A DNA stretch of 64,000 bases, taken from assembly GCF_042680125.1 (NCBI RefSeq), contig NZ_JBHTNY010000040.1; one strand, 5' to 3'. Shown in pieces: positions 8,082-16,331 of the stretch. Origin of the DNA: Robinsoniella peoriensis (GTDB taxonomy: Bacteria > Bacillota > Clostridia > Lachnospirales > Lachnospiraceae). How positions within the stretch are numbered: the first letter of the stretch is position 1; every line of letters starts with the position of its first letter. Position numbers and translations under genes: made by a program. The notes beneath the pieces are model-generated. The model was not told the DNA's origin. It ran no database searches and saw only the letters and a program-made list of their open reading frames with translations.

Positions 8082-9425
8082 ATGAATTTAATTGAGAAGG
8101 ACCTAAAGTATATCTGGCATCCATGTTCCCAGATGAAAGACTATGAAGAATTAAAGCCAATTGTAATTGATCGTGGAAAAGGCGTATATTTATATGACAA
8201 GGATGGAAAATCCTATCTTGATATTGTGAGTTCCTGGTGGTGCAATCTTCTGGGACATTGTAATCCGAAAATAAATGAAGGGATGAAGCAGCAGCTGGAT
8301 CAGCTGGAGCATGTAATATTTGCAAACTTTACCCATGAACCTGCAATAAAATTATGTGAAGAGCTGGCTGGGATATTGCCGGAGGGACTCTGCAAATTTA
8401 ACTTTTCCGACAATGGATCTGCAGCAGTAGAGTGTGCTCTGAAGATGGCATTCCAGTACCAGTATCAGACCGGACATCCAAAGAAGACGAGATTCATGTG
8501 CCTGAGCGAAGGATACCATGGGGAAACCATCGGTGCTCTGTCCGTTGGCAGCATGGACCTCTACGCTAAAATTTATCAGCCGATGCTAATGGATACCATA
8601 CGGATAGAAACACCGGACTGTTATCGGTGTCCCTTTGGAAAATGCAGGGATAATTGCGATGGAGAGTGCATCTGCCATGCCGAAAAAGCATTTGAGGAAT
8701 TTGCAGATGAGACCTGTGCAATGATTGTAGAGCCTTTGCTCCAGGGCAGCGCTGGAATGCGGATGTATCCTCCGGTTTATTTAAAGAAACTACGCCGGCT
8801 TTGCGACCGTTATCAGGTACTTTTAATCGCCGATGAAATCGCAACGGGATTTGGCCGTACCGGCAGGATGTTTGCTTTCGATTATGCGGGAGTCAGTCCG
8901 GACATTATGTGCGTCTCCAAAGGACTTACCGGGGGCTATATACCAATGGCAATTACCATAACTACGGATCAGATCTATGATGCTTTTTATGCCGATTACA
9001 GTGAAGGAAAAGCTTTTATGCACAGCCATACATACAGCGGCAATCCTCTGGGATGTTCGGCAGGGCTTGCGGTACAGAAAATACTGCGGGAAGACCATAT
9101 ATTAGAACAGGCTGCCACAAGAGCAATTTATTTGAACAAAAAAATAGAAGAAGCTTTTTTGGATCATCCCAATGTAGGGGAAATAAGACATCTTGGATTA
9201 ATCAATGCCATAGAGCTGACGCCGGATAAAAAGACAAAGTCAGATTACCCTTCCCAGCTGCGCATGGGTTATCAGATATATAAGGAAGCGTTAAAGAAGG
9301 GCCTGATCTTACGTCCTCTTGGCAATGTACTTTATTTTAATCCGCCGCTGATTATTAATGAGGAAGAAATCGATAAGGCAGTAAATATGTGCAGGGAGTC
9401 AGTTCGTGAAGTATTGAAAGTCTGA
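8082..9425 (+). CDS. bioA: Adenosylmethionine-8-amino-7-oxononanoate (KAPA) aminotransferase
   Basis: 447 residues, class III PLP-dependent aminotransferase. The PLP lysine is K280 in CVSKGLTGG, preceded by LIADEIATGFGRTG. The start region IWHPCSQMKDY and the SSWWCNLLGHC segment are characteristic of BioA rather than other class III enzymes. A cysteine-rich loop at 180-198 (C180, C183, C188, C192, C196, C198) is seen in many relatives. It uses SAM as amino donor to make DAPA. It is the last gene of the biotin operon. bioF, bioW, bioC and bioH are absent here, so KAPA or pimeloyl supply must come from elsewhere in the genome or from outside. Confidence 0.94.
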   Translation: MNLIEKDLKYIWHPCSQMKDYEELKPIVIDRGKGVYLYDKDGKSYLDIVSSWWCNLLGHCNPKINEGMKQQLDQLEHVIFANFTHEPAIKLCEELAGILPEGLCKFNFSDNGSAAVECALKMAFQYQYQTGHPKKTRFMCLSEGYHGETIGALSVGSMDLYAKIYQPMLMDTIRIETPDCYRCPFGKCRDNCDGECICHAEKAFEEFADETCAMIVEPLLQGSAGMRMYPPVYLKKLRRLCDRYQVLLIADEIATGFGRTGRMFAFDYAGVSPDIMCVSKGLTGGYIPMAITITTDQIYDAFYADYSEGKAFMHSHTYSGNPLGCSAGLAVQKILREDHILEQAATRAIYLNKKIEEAFLDHPNVGEIRHLGLINAIELTPDKKTKSDYPSQLRMGYQIYKEALKKGLILRPLGNVLYFNPPLIINEEEIDKAVNMCRESVREVLKV

Positions 9426-9445
9426 TTGTAGTATTTATTGAAGAA

Positions 9446-9524
9446 AGTATTCGACTGGCTCCAATCGGATACTAAGCGGGCACTGAGCCGAGAGATGCAT
9501 CAGGATTTCTCAGCGAATGCCCGT
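9446..9524. repeat. Structured intergenic repeat, copy A (two-hairpin element)
   Basis: A 79-base element that recurs at 37317-37395 with about 89% identity. Hairpin 1 pairs AGTATTCGA (9446-9454) with TCGGATACT (9465-9473). Hairpin 2 pairs GCGGGCA (9476-9482) with TGCCCGT (9518-9524) and contains an inner 10-base stem (about 9487-9496 with 9505-9514) capped by the loop GCATCAGG. It begins 20 bases after the bioA stop and lies between convergent genes. An apparent 76-residue reading frame across it is not believable as protein because the same peptide appears in the other copy only through the repeat. Confidence 0.75.
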
Positions 9525-9566
9525 GTAAAAACGTCTCTTAATCAGCAGATCCCAAACGTACAGCGC

Positions 9567-10163
9567 TTACTGTTGCAGAATATTTTTTCTATATCCATTA
9601 ACCATATATTCTATCGTAAGCCCTATTTTTTGATTGATCTCGGCAGTTTTATGCACCGGGTAATTTAACGCCAACTCATTCAATGCACCTGAAATGCAAT
9701 AGGTCATTAATTTTGTATCAACGTCATCCGCCAGGTAACCCTGATGTTTTAACAGGTCAATATGCGTCTGCAATACATCCATTGAATTTTCCAGGTCTGC
9801 TTTTCTCCAGGCATCCCAGCCGATCACAACAGGGGCGTCCACCAACAGGATACGCCTGCAGTTTTTTGCATTGGCGCCTTTCACAAAACCCAGACATCCC
9901 AATGTAAGCTGCTGCCACGGATCATCACTTTTTAATGCTTCTTTTTCAATATGTTTTGCAATATCTTTTTGAACAATCTCCAGTACCGCAAGGAAAAGTC
10001 CCTGTTTATTCTTAAAATGGTGATACACCGCTCCCCGTGTCACGTCAGCTTCCTCTGCAATTTTTTCCAGAGATACATCATAGTATCCATGTTGTGTAAA
10101 ATGTTTTCTTGCAATTTTCAATAAGGCTGATGTTGTCTTTTGTCTGGCTTCTTCTCTTTTCAT
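9567..10163 (-). CDS. TetR-family transcriptional repressor
   Basis: 198 residues. The N-terminal helix-turn-helix is clear: an ARKHFTQHGY segment, then VSLEKIAEEADVTRGAVYHH and F at about 30-51, the standard TetR recognition motif. The C-terminal ligand domain is not diagnostic. It lies 33 bases downstream of the alkylation-repair-like gene in the same direction, so both are probably made from one message. The promoter of that message carries a palindromic site (10963-10983) between its -35 and -10 boxes, which this protein most likely binds, giving autorepression. The inducing ligand is unknown. Confidence 0.9.
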   Translation of the reverse strand: MKREEARQKTTSALLKIARKHFTQHGYYDVSLEKIAEEADVTRGAVYHHFKNKQGLFLAVLEIVQKDIAKHIEKEALKSDDPWQQLTLGCLGFVKGANAKNCRRILLVDAPVVIGWDAWRKADLENSMDVLQTHIDLLKHQGYLADDVDTKLMTYCISGALNELALNYPVHKTAEINQKIGLTIEYMVNGYRKNILQQ

Positions 10164-10196
10164 TACTGTAAACTCCTCCTTATTTTTAATTTTTCC

Positions 10197-10925
10197 TTAC
10201 TTTTGATTTCTCATTCCGTGTTTGATGATCCATTCCTGTGCTTTGCTGGAGGGTGTTTTCCGCCATTGTGCAATGATAAGATCTGCCTTCTCCGGCGATT
10301 CCCGATATAAATCATTCAGATTATTGCCAACGCTTTTTTGTACAAACTTTTCAGGATCATCTTTTAAATTAGTGAGTATTTCTGTGTACCGTTCAAATTC
10401 ATCCAATGCAGAAAGAAGTTTTATACCCCAGGGCAAGCGTATTCTTACACCTTCACTGGCAAGCCTGCGCACATGGACATTATCATCATGTGTCCAGAGG
10501 ATCAGCTCATCCATTACTTCACCTGGATGCTCCTTCAGCAAAGGACGGATAGCAAACTCACCAGTAAAACGTTTTGTCAATTCTTTTAGGAAAGCCAGAG
10601 ACTCCTTCCAGTTTTCGATTCCGTTACGTTCAACGTATCTCCCAATAGGCCAGAGCCACCATCCAAGGTTAAACATTCCTTCCGGCTGTGTTAATTCTGG
10701 GCCCAGCAGCTCATAAAAGGTTTGAATATTTTTCATATAATCATTCCCCATGCTTTTTTCCATGGCATCAACAATACAGTCAAATCTTGCAAATAATTCT
10801 TTGTCGTCAAGATTTCCGATTAAGTCACTGCAAAAGTTCTGTGAGTTGAAGTGGGGCATTACTGAGTACAGTTTTGAAGAAAGTTCCAGAACATATTCGT
10901 CATTGTAATGCTCTTTGTGCTTCAT
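10197..10925 (-). CDS. DNA alkylation repair (AlkC/AlkD-like HEAT-repeat) protein
   Basis: 242 residues, all-helical. The segment DDNVHVRRLASEGVRIRLPW near 147-166 is the hallmark of the DNA alkylation repair HEAT-repeat family (PF08713-like), as is the KFVQKSVGNNLNDL region near 198-211. Members excise bulky or cationic alkylated bases such as 3-methyladenine or 7-methylguanine without flipping the base. The start at 10925 has a GGAGG ribosome site (AAAGGAGGTAATAC). It is the first gene of a two-gene leftward operon with a TetR repressor. A second, only distantly similar alkylation repair protein is at 19956. Confidence 0.82.
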   Translation of the reverse strand: MKHKEHYNDEYVLELSSKLYSVMPHFNSQNFCSDLIGNLDDKELFARFDCIVDAMEKSMGNDYMKNIQTFYELLGPELTQPEGMFNLGWWLWPIGRYVERNGIENWKESLAFLKELTKRFTGEFAIRPLLKEHPGEVMDELILWTHDDNVHVRRLASEGVRIRLPWGIKLLSALDEFERYTEILTNLKDDPEKFVQKSVGNNLNDLYRESPEKADLIIAQWRKTPSSKAQEWIIKHGMRNQK

Positions 10926-10956
10926 ATGTATTACCTCCTTTTCAATGCTTTATCTT

Positions 10957-10986
10957 ATATTAACATACGTACAGTATGTACGTCAA
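10957..10986 (-). promoter_or_regulatory. Promoter with TetR-type operator in the -35/-10 spacer
   Basis: On the minus strand TTGACG (10986-10981) and TAATAT (10962-10957) are 18 bases apart. The spacer region holds two overlapping perfect palindromes: ACATAC-n5-GTATGT (10963-10979) and ACGTAC-n5-GTACGT (10967-10983). A repressor bound here would fully block the promoter. The neighbouring TetR gene is the obvious candidate. Confidence 0.78.
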
Positions 10987-11046
10987 ATTGTTTTTTCGGC
11001 TTTTGTAACCGTCAATGGGCAGCAGATTAAAGTCTGATTTTGGTGC

Positions 11047-11061
11047 TTGGAAACGGAAAGT
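11047..11061 (+). promoter_or_regulatory. Candidate cre (CcpA) site upstream of ABC operon 1
   Basis: The 15-mer TTGGAAACGGAAAGT fits the consensus WTGNAANCGNWNNCW with one mismatch (G for the C at position 14). It lies about 120 bases before the solute-binding protein gene and within a short GTGCTT/AAGCAC inverted repeat. Carbon catabolite control of the operon is plausible. Confidence 0.4.
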
Positions 11062-11182
11062 AAAAAGCACAAATATTACATCTCACACACGGCTGATACA
11101 TTTCAAATTAGATTTATATTTGGTAAAATATGTATACAGAACAAGTAACAGAAAAAGATGAGAAGCAAAGGAGAAGCAGGGT

Positions 11183-12598
11183 ATGAAAAAAGGATTATTA
11201 GTAAAATTGTTGTCAATGGCAGTTGCAGCATCAATGATAGCAGCAGGCTGCGGTGCTGCCACAGAAACATCTGAAACAAAAGAGTCCCGGACTAACGGGA
11301 CAGAAGCAGTATCGAAAGAATCAGCTAGTGGGACAGAAAAGGCCGGTGGCGAAACGGAAAAAGCCGGAAAATCAGCCGGAGAGAAAAGTGAGGGCGATAT
11401 CCCATCGGAATTGACACTTTACACCTATTATGCAGACAGTGCAATAGAACAGGTTGACAGAGCACTGGAGATTATGAAAGAGACATATCCGGATTTAAAG
11501 ATAAATATTGAACATCGGACGGATTCGGATGGAAGTGTCTTAAAAACAAGAGCAGCCGTTGGAGAATTGCCGGATATATTTGAATGCACCGGACAATTAA
11601 CGGATCTGATGGTGAAATCAGGTGATTTGGCGGAATTAGATTCTGTTATTGAAGAGACGGGTTTCTTTGATAAGTATCTGGACGGAAATTTTGAAGTAAA
11701 AAGATCGGCTGACGGACATTTTTATGCTATATCATCAACTACACCGGAGTGCTGCCTGATGTTCTATAACAAAGAAGTATTTGCGAGACTGGGTCTGAGT
11801 GAACCGAAAAATTTTGATGAATTTAAAAATGTGGTAGAGAAATTAAGCGGGGACGGGATGATACCTTTGGCTCTGTTTGCACAGCAGAAATGGCCGGGGC
11901 TTCAGATGTTTGATATGGCAGTTATAGGGGAGGGCCAGCCACTTGGCATTACCGGTTTAGATGATGGAACTGCGAAAGTTACAGATCCTGAATATCTGGC
12001 AGCAGCTAAGAAGCTGTCTGAGCTGGTTTCTATGGGATTGATCGGCAAAGGTGCATTAAATACAAATGCCAGTCAGGCTTTCGAATTACTGGAGACAGGG
12101 CAGGCAGGTATGCTGGTCAATGGCAGCTGGTTTTTCAATGATGCGGCAGTTGGGGGATACGGAGATAAAATAGGATATTTTGAATATAATCCCTTTGCGG
12201 ACGCAGGAAAAGAAGAAGAAATGCATTGGACAAAATCCGGCGGAACCGGTGCAATGGGAGGATATGGCGTAAGTGCAAAAGGAAAATATGTTGAATATTC
12301 TAAAAAAGTGTTGATATCATTTTTAGAGGCAAGAGATATAGCAAATGCAGAACTTGGTTCTCTCAGTGTACGAAAAGAACCGGTAAAACCATTAGAACCA
12401 AGAGCAGAAGCATACCAGGCTTATGCAGACAGCCTTGATAAAATAGAATCTACGACTAAATATGAATGGGCTTTAAATAATCAGGAATTAATTACCGGTC
12501 TTGAAGATGCTTGTGAATTGCTGCTTACCGGATTAAGTACTCCCGAAGATTATATAGCAGATCTGGAGGAACGTATTTCTATGGCGCTTGGTGAATAG
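11183..12598 (+). CDS. Sugar ABC transporter solute-binding lipoprotein (operon 1)
   Basis: 471 residues. A lipoprotein signal peptide ends in the lipobox IAAGC with the lipidated Cys23, followed by a Thr/Ser/Glu/Lys-rich linker to about residue 72. The rest resembles extracellular solute-binding family 1 (CUT1 carbohydrate uptake): LTLYTYYADS, the PDIFECTGQ region near 133-141 and the GQAGMLVNGSWFF segment near 311-323. The GGAGAAG ribosome site precedes the ATG. It heads an operon with two permeases; no ATPase is encoded nearby, as is usual for CUT1 systems that borrow a shared MsmK/UgpC-type ATPase. The sugar is not predictable from sequence alone. Confidence 0.92.
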   Translation: MKKGLLVKLLSMAVAASMIAAGCGAATETSETKESRTNGTEAVSKESASGTEKAGGETEKAGKSAGEKSEGDIPSELTLYTYYADSAIEQVDRALEIMKETYPDLKINIEHRTDSDGSVLKTRAAVGELPDIFECTGQLTDLMVKSGDLAELDSVIEETGFFDKYLDGNFEVKRSADGHFYAISSTTPECCLMFYNKEVFARLGLSEPKNFDEFKNVVEKLSGDGMIPLALFAQQKWPGLQMFDMAVIGEGQPLGITGLDDGTAKVTDPEYLAAAKKLSELVSMGLIGKGALNTNASQAFELLETGQAGMLVNGSWFFNDAAVGGYGDKIGYFEYNPFADAGKEEEMHWTKSGGTGAMGGYGVSAKGKYVEYSKKVLISFLEARDIANAELGSLSVRKEPVKPLEPRAEAYQAYADSLDKIESTTKYEWALNNQELITGLEDACELLLTGLSTPEDYIADLEERISMALGE

Positions 12599-12630
12599 AT
12601 CAGGAAACTTTGCAAGGAAGAAAGGGTAAG

Positions 12631-13518
12631 ATGATGAATCCGTTATTTAAAAAGAAAAAAGCTGCTATGTTTCTGTTTGCTGCACCGGTTGTAATCTTAT
12701 TTTCCATAATTATAGTGATTCCTCTGATACAATCTGCAGCAATGAGTTTTACGGAATGGGACGGTATTAATAAAGCTGTTTTTAATGGACTAAGTAATTA
12801 TAAACGTCTTTTTACATCCAGAGATTTGAATGTTTCTATACGGAACAGTCTTTTATATTCTGCAATACTGACTGTTTATCAAATTGGTATTGGAACGCTT
12901 CTTGCATATTTTATTGTGAATTTCAAGATTAAAGGGAAGCGGTTTTTTAAAGATGTATATTTCTTTCCGGTTTTGTTGTCCGTATCTGTTGTCGCTCAGC
13001 TTTGGATATCAATTTACCATGGAGATTTTGGTTTAGTAAACCAGCTGTCCGGCTTATTAGGATCAGATTGGAAGCAGAACTGGCTCAATGAACCGGTAAA
13101 AGGAATTATTGCGATTGTTATAGCAGAATCCTGGAAAGGAATGGGATATCATATGCTGATTATTTATGCAGCAATGAAAAATGTTCCTGATGTTTACTAT
13201 GAAGCATCTATCATTGACGGGGCGGATAAAAAACAGCAATTTTTTCATATTACCCTTCCCCTGACAGTGTCCACGATAAAAGTCAGCGTGGTTATGTGCA
13301 TTACTTATGGATTCAGGGCATTCGAAATGATATACCTGATGACTGGAGGCGGTCCCGGCAATTCCAGCTATACTATGCCAATCATGATGTATAAGGCATT
13401 ATTCAGCCTGCAGAAATATGGTTATGGAAGTGCGATAGCAGTAGTTATAGTGGTGATTTGTGTAGGGATGATGCTTATTATAAATAAATTAACAGAACGT
13501 TTTGATGTGCAGTATTAA
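12631..13518 (+). CDS. Sugar ABC transporter permease 1 (MalF/UgpA-like, operon 1)
   Basis: The frame can start earlier, but the AAGGAAGAAAGGG ribosome site at 12615-12625 favours the ATG at 12631 or 12634, giving about 295 residues. Six hydrophobic segments are seen. The cytoplasmic EAA loop that docks the ATPase is EASIIDGADKKQQFF followed by HITLP near residue 190-210. The LSNYKRLF and SLLYSAILTVYQ segments are typical of the first permease of CUT1 systems. It lies 32 bases after the binding protein and 18 bases before permease 2. Confidence 0.93.
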   Translation: MMNPLFKKKKAAMFLFAAPVVILFSIIIVIPLIQSAAMSFTEWDGINKAVFNGLSNYKRLFTSRDLNVSIRNSLLYSAILTVYQIGIGTLLAYFIVNFKIKGKRFFKDVYFFPVLLSVSVVAQLWISIYHGDFGLVNQLSGLLGSDWKQNWLNEPVKGIIAIVIAESWKGMGYHMLIIYAAMKNVPDVYYEASIIDGADKKQQFFHITLPLTVSTIKVSVVMCITYGFRAFEMIYLMTGGGPGNSSYTMPIMMYKALFSLQKYGYGSAIAVVIVVICVGMMLIINKLTERFDVQY

Positions 13519-13536
13519 CTGATTTGGAGGTATGGT

Positions 13537-14388
13537 ATGAAGAAGATAAAATCTTCTGAGAGAAAAATAAAATCTTCCAGGATAATCGTATATACCATTA
13601 TGATTCTCTACGGAGCGATATGTCTGTATCCGGTTATCTGGATGGGATTTTATTCATTGAAGAATAATGAAGAAATATTTGTAACGAATCCTTTTGGTCC
13701 CCCCATGATACCCCAATGGGGAAATTATATCAAAGCAGTAACACAGTTTGATATCCTTTTGTATTTTAAAAACAGCATCTGGGTTTCGCTGGCTGCTATG
13801 TTTCTTGGAATACTGTTTTGCCTGATGTTTACATACGTGGTGTCCAGAGTGCGGGTACGAACCACAAAAGCACTGCATTCTATGGTAATAGCCGGAATGT
13901 TTATACCGATACAGGCAGTTATGACACCTCTGGTTGTTATGGTGAAAAATCTACATTTGACAAATACATTGTGGTCTTTGATTGTTCCCTATGTTGCTCT
14001 TAGCTTTCCCTTTGGCGTGATGGTTCTTTATGGTTTTTACCGAAGCCTGCCGATTGAGTTAGAGGAGTCCGCTTACATGGAAGGAGCGGGTTTTTGCAAA
14101 ACCTATTTTCGTATCATATTACCCCAGATGAAATCAGCGGTTTCCGTGTTGATCATTTATCAGTTTATATCCCACTGGAATGAATTCAGTCTGGCATTAA
14201 TTTTAATTACTAAAAATGAGTTAAAAACACTTCCGTTGGGACTGGCAGGTTTTTATGGGCAGTTTTCTACGGATTGGGGACCGGTTGGAGCAGCATTGGT
14301 AATTGCAAGTTTCCCGGTAATCATTCTATATGTATTTTTCAGCAATAAAGTAAGTGATGCCATGGCTTTTTCCGGAATGAAAAATTAA
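13537..14388 (+). CDS. Sugar ABC transporter permease 2 (MalG/UgpE-like, operon 1)
   Basis: 283 residues, six hydrophobic segments. The EAA motif reads EESAYMEGAGFCKTYF then RIILP near 172-192. The C-terminal region LKTLPLGLAGFYGQ and VIILYVFFSNK are typical of the second CUT1 permease. The ATG at 13537 has a GGAGG site eight bases upstream. It closes the transporter part of the operon; a new promoter at 14394 serves the sensor kinase that follows. Confidence 0.93.
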   Translation: MKKIKSSERKIKSSRIIVYTIMILYGAICLYPVIWMGFYSLKNNEEIFVTNPFGPPMIPQWGNYIKAVTQFDILLYFKNSIWVSLAAMFLGILFCLMFTYVVSRVRVRTTKALHSMVIAGMFIPIQAVMTPLVVMVKNLHLTNTLWSLIVPYVALSFPFGVMVLYGFYRSLPIELEESAYMEGAGFCKTYFRIILPQMKSAVSVLIIYQFISHWNEFSLALILITKNELKTLPLGLAGFYGQFSTDWGPVGAALVIASFPVIILYVFFSNKVSDAMAFSGMKN

Positions 14389-14393
14389 ATTCA

Positions 14394-14422
14394 TTGTGGG
14401 GATACTCCAATCCCTTTATAAT
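14394..14422 (+). promoter_or_regulatory. Promoter of sensor kinase/regulator pair 1
   Basis: TTGTGG (14394-14399), 17 bases, then TATAAT (14417-14422). A perfect 7-base stem CCGGAGC/GCTCCGG (14484-14490 and 14502-14508) lies in the 5' leader; without a T-run it is not a standard terminator and may be a leader hairpin. Confidence 0.55.
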
Positions 14423-14546
14423 ATTAGATGATATAAACTTGCATTCTTTTGAATGTACGGGAGAGATTTTGATATTGCCTGTACCGGAGCCTGTTTAACA
14501 CGCTCCGGCAATGTTAATACAGCTAAAAATAAGATGGAGGGAATGG

Positions 14547-16331
14547 ATGAAAAAGAGATTACAAAACATGATGATTCAACAGCGAATCAGCTATTCTTTT
14601 ATTATATTTTTTACAGTATTTGCAGTATGTGTCATCATTGGGCTGCGAGGGATTTACAAAGACCAGATGTATGAGAAACTCATTCAGGGAAGGAACTATG
14701 AAGATAATCTGATTGTGCAGCAAATCGGGATGTTGTCAACAAATCTGAATAGCTGCTGCAACAGTGTCATTGTGAATTTAAACAATACCACAGGTCTGAA
14801 AAAAAATAATTCGATGTACCCGGATTTATATGACAGCGCAGCCAAACAGACGATATTAAATATTATTGAAAATAGTTTCCTGATGTTTCCCGATGTCAGT
14901 CAGATTGCTGTTTTGTATAGTAACGGGGATCTTTACCAGAAGGATCGAAACCGTTCTTATATTTGCTCGGACGGGAATGATGATTTAATTCAGCAGTTTG
15001 ACTCTATGGGAATATCGACTACGGGACAATGGTATTATTCATTGCAAATGGAATCAGCCTTTTCAGAATTCAGCCTGCACTATGTAAAAACGCTGCGTGA
15101 TGTAAAAGAAAACACGGATATCGGCTATGTGATATTGGAGTTGGATGAGCAGAATATTTATGATATTTATCGAAATAAGAATAGCAGTGAGGATGTAGAG
15201 TTTTATCTCCTGGACTATAATCAAATGATGATTTCCAGTGATGACCGGGACGCCATGAACAATATTAAAGCGATTTCAGCTTATGATTCACAACTGGGTT
15301 ATTCAAAAAATATCATCCGTAAGCTGGATGAGAAAATATCTGATACAGGAAACTATTACACCAGTGAATATCAGGTAAATGATTTATGGAATCTGGTATC
15401 TGTTTTAGATGTGAAATCCATGCTCTCCGATGTAAATAATATTACTATTGTGATCATCAGTATCAGCCTGGTATTGCTTATGATATTTTATATGCTTACA
15501 ATCATGATTGCCAGGCATATAGCCGGACCGATCTCAGCACTATCAGAACATATGAGAAAATTCACGAAATCTTTGCCGGAGAAGCTGCCGGATATTGATA
15601 CACATAACGAAGAAGGTATACTGATTTCCAGTTTTAATCAGATGGTTGATATGAACCAGCAGCTGTTTGAAGATATTACAAATGAGAAGAAGGAAAAAAG
15701 ACAGTTAGAGCTGGCACTTTTGCAGGCCCAGATCAAACCGCATTTCTTATATAATACATTAGATACCATATTTTGTCTGAATAGTATGAAACGTCATGCA
15801 GATGCCAGCCGGATGATAAAATTACTGGCGGGATATTACCGTCTGGTTTTGAATAAAGGACTGGACTGGGTCTGGCTGGATCAGGAACTGGATGCATTGC
15901 AGAAATATCTGGATATCCAAACGGTTCGTTATCAGGACAGTCTGAGCTATTCCATTGCCATGCCGGAAGAATTAAGTGCATTACATATCCCTAAATTAAC
16001 CTTGCAGCCATTGGTTGAAAATGCCATTTATCATGGAATCAAACCCCGGAATGGTAAGGGACATATACTGATAACGGGAGAATTGGAGGAGGAGTGGGCT
16101 TACATCCGTGTGATCGATGACGGCATAGGGCTGACTAAGGAAAAGTTTGCGCTAATATTATCCGGGGAACAGCGAGAGACGGATTCGGAAAGTTTTGGAT
16201 TAAAAAATGTGTCAGAACGCTTAAAGATTTTTTATGGAGAAGGAACCTGTATTCAGTTAGAAGATACCCCGCTTGGCACCAGTATTGTCTTGTGTATTAA
16301 TTTAAAAAGGGGTGAAGAGCATGAGCTATAA
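14547..16331 (+). CDS. YesM-type sensor histidine kinase (pair 1)
   Basis: The GGAGGG site at 14536-14541 selects the ATG at 14547, giving 594 residues beginning MKKRLQNMMI; an in-frame ATG lies 36 bases earlier without a good site. A first membrane segment at about 15-40, an extracellular sensor region, a second segment near 300-320, then HAMP-like and coiled-coil regions lead to the His_kinase domain with the phospho-acceptor in QIKPHFLYNTLD. The ATPase (HATPase_c) part has PLVENAIYHGI and DDGIG. YesM-type kinases sense sugars, often via a neighbouring binding protein. It overlaps the regulator gene by 11 bases and follows ABC operon 1, which the pair probably controls. Confidence 0.92.
   Translation: MKKRLQNMMIQQRISYSFIIFFTVFAVCVIIGLRGIYKDQMYEKLIQGRNYEDNLIVQQIGMLSTNLNSCCNSVIVNLNNTTGLKKNNSMYPDLYDSAAKQTILNIIENSFLMFPDVSQIAVLYSNGDLYQKDRNRSYICSDGNDDLIQQFDSMGISTTGQWYYSLQMESAFSEFSLHYVKTLRDVKENTDIGYVILELDEQNIYDIYRNKNSSEDVEFYLLDYNQMMISSDDRDAMNNIKAISAYDSQLGYSKNIIRKLDEKISDTGNYYTSEYQVNDLWNLVSVLDVKSMLSDVNNITIVIISISLVLLMIFYMLTIMIARHIAGPISALSEHMRKFTKSLPEKLPDIDTHNEEGILISSFNQMVDMNQQLFEDITNEKKEKRQLELALLQAQIKPHFLYNTLDTIFCLNSMKRHADASRMIKLLAGYYRLVLNKGLDWVWLDQELDALQKYLDIQTVRYQDSLSYSIAMPEELSALHIPKLTLQPLVENAIYHGIKPRNGKGHILITGELEEEWAYIRVIDDGIGLTKEKFALILSGEQRETDSESFGLKNVSERLKIFYGEGTCIQLEDTPLGTSIVLCINLKRGEEHEL

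Noticed and set aside
8620..8680. Cysteine-rich loop of BioA as a novel metal site
   Set aside because: Similar cysteine-rich loops occur in many class III aminotransferases, so it is noted but not treated as novel.
9438..9668. 76-codon plus-strand frame starting in the structured repeat
   Set aside because: Its first part is the repeat element (the same peptide appears at 37231-37452), the rest is antisense to the TetR gene, and there is no good ribosome site.
14484..14508. Terminator between ABC operon 1 and kinase 1
   Set aside because: The 7-base stem is perfect but has an 11-base loop and no T-run, and it lies downstream of a good promoter.
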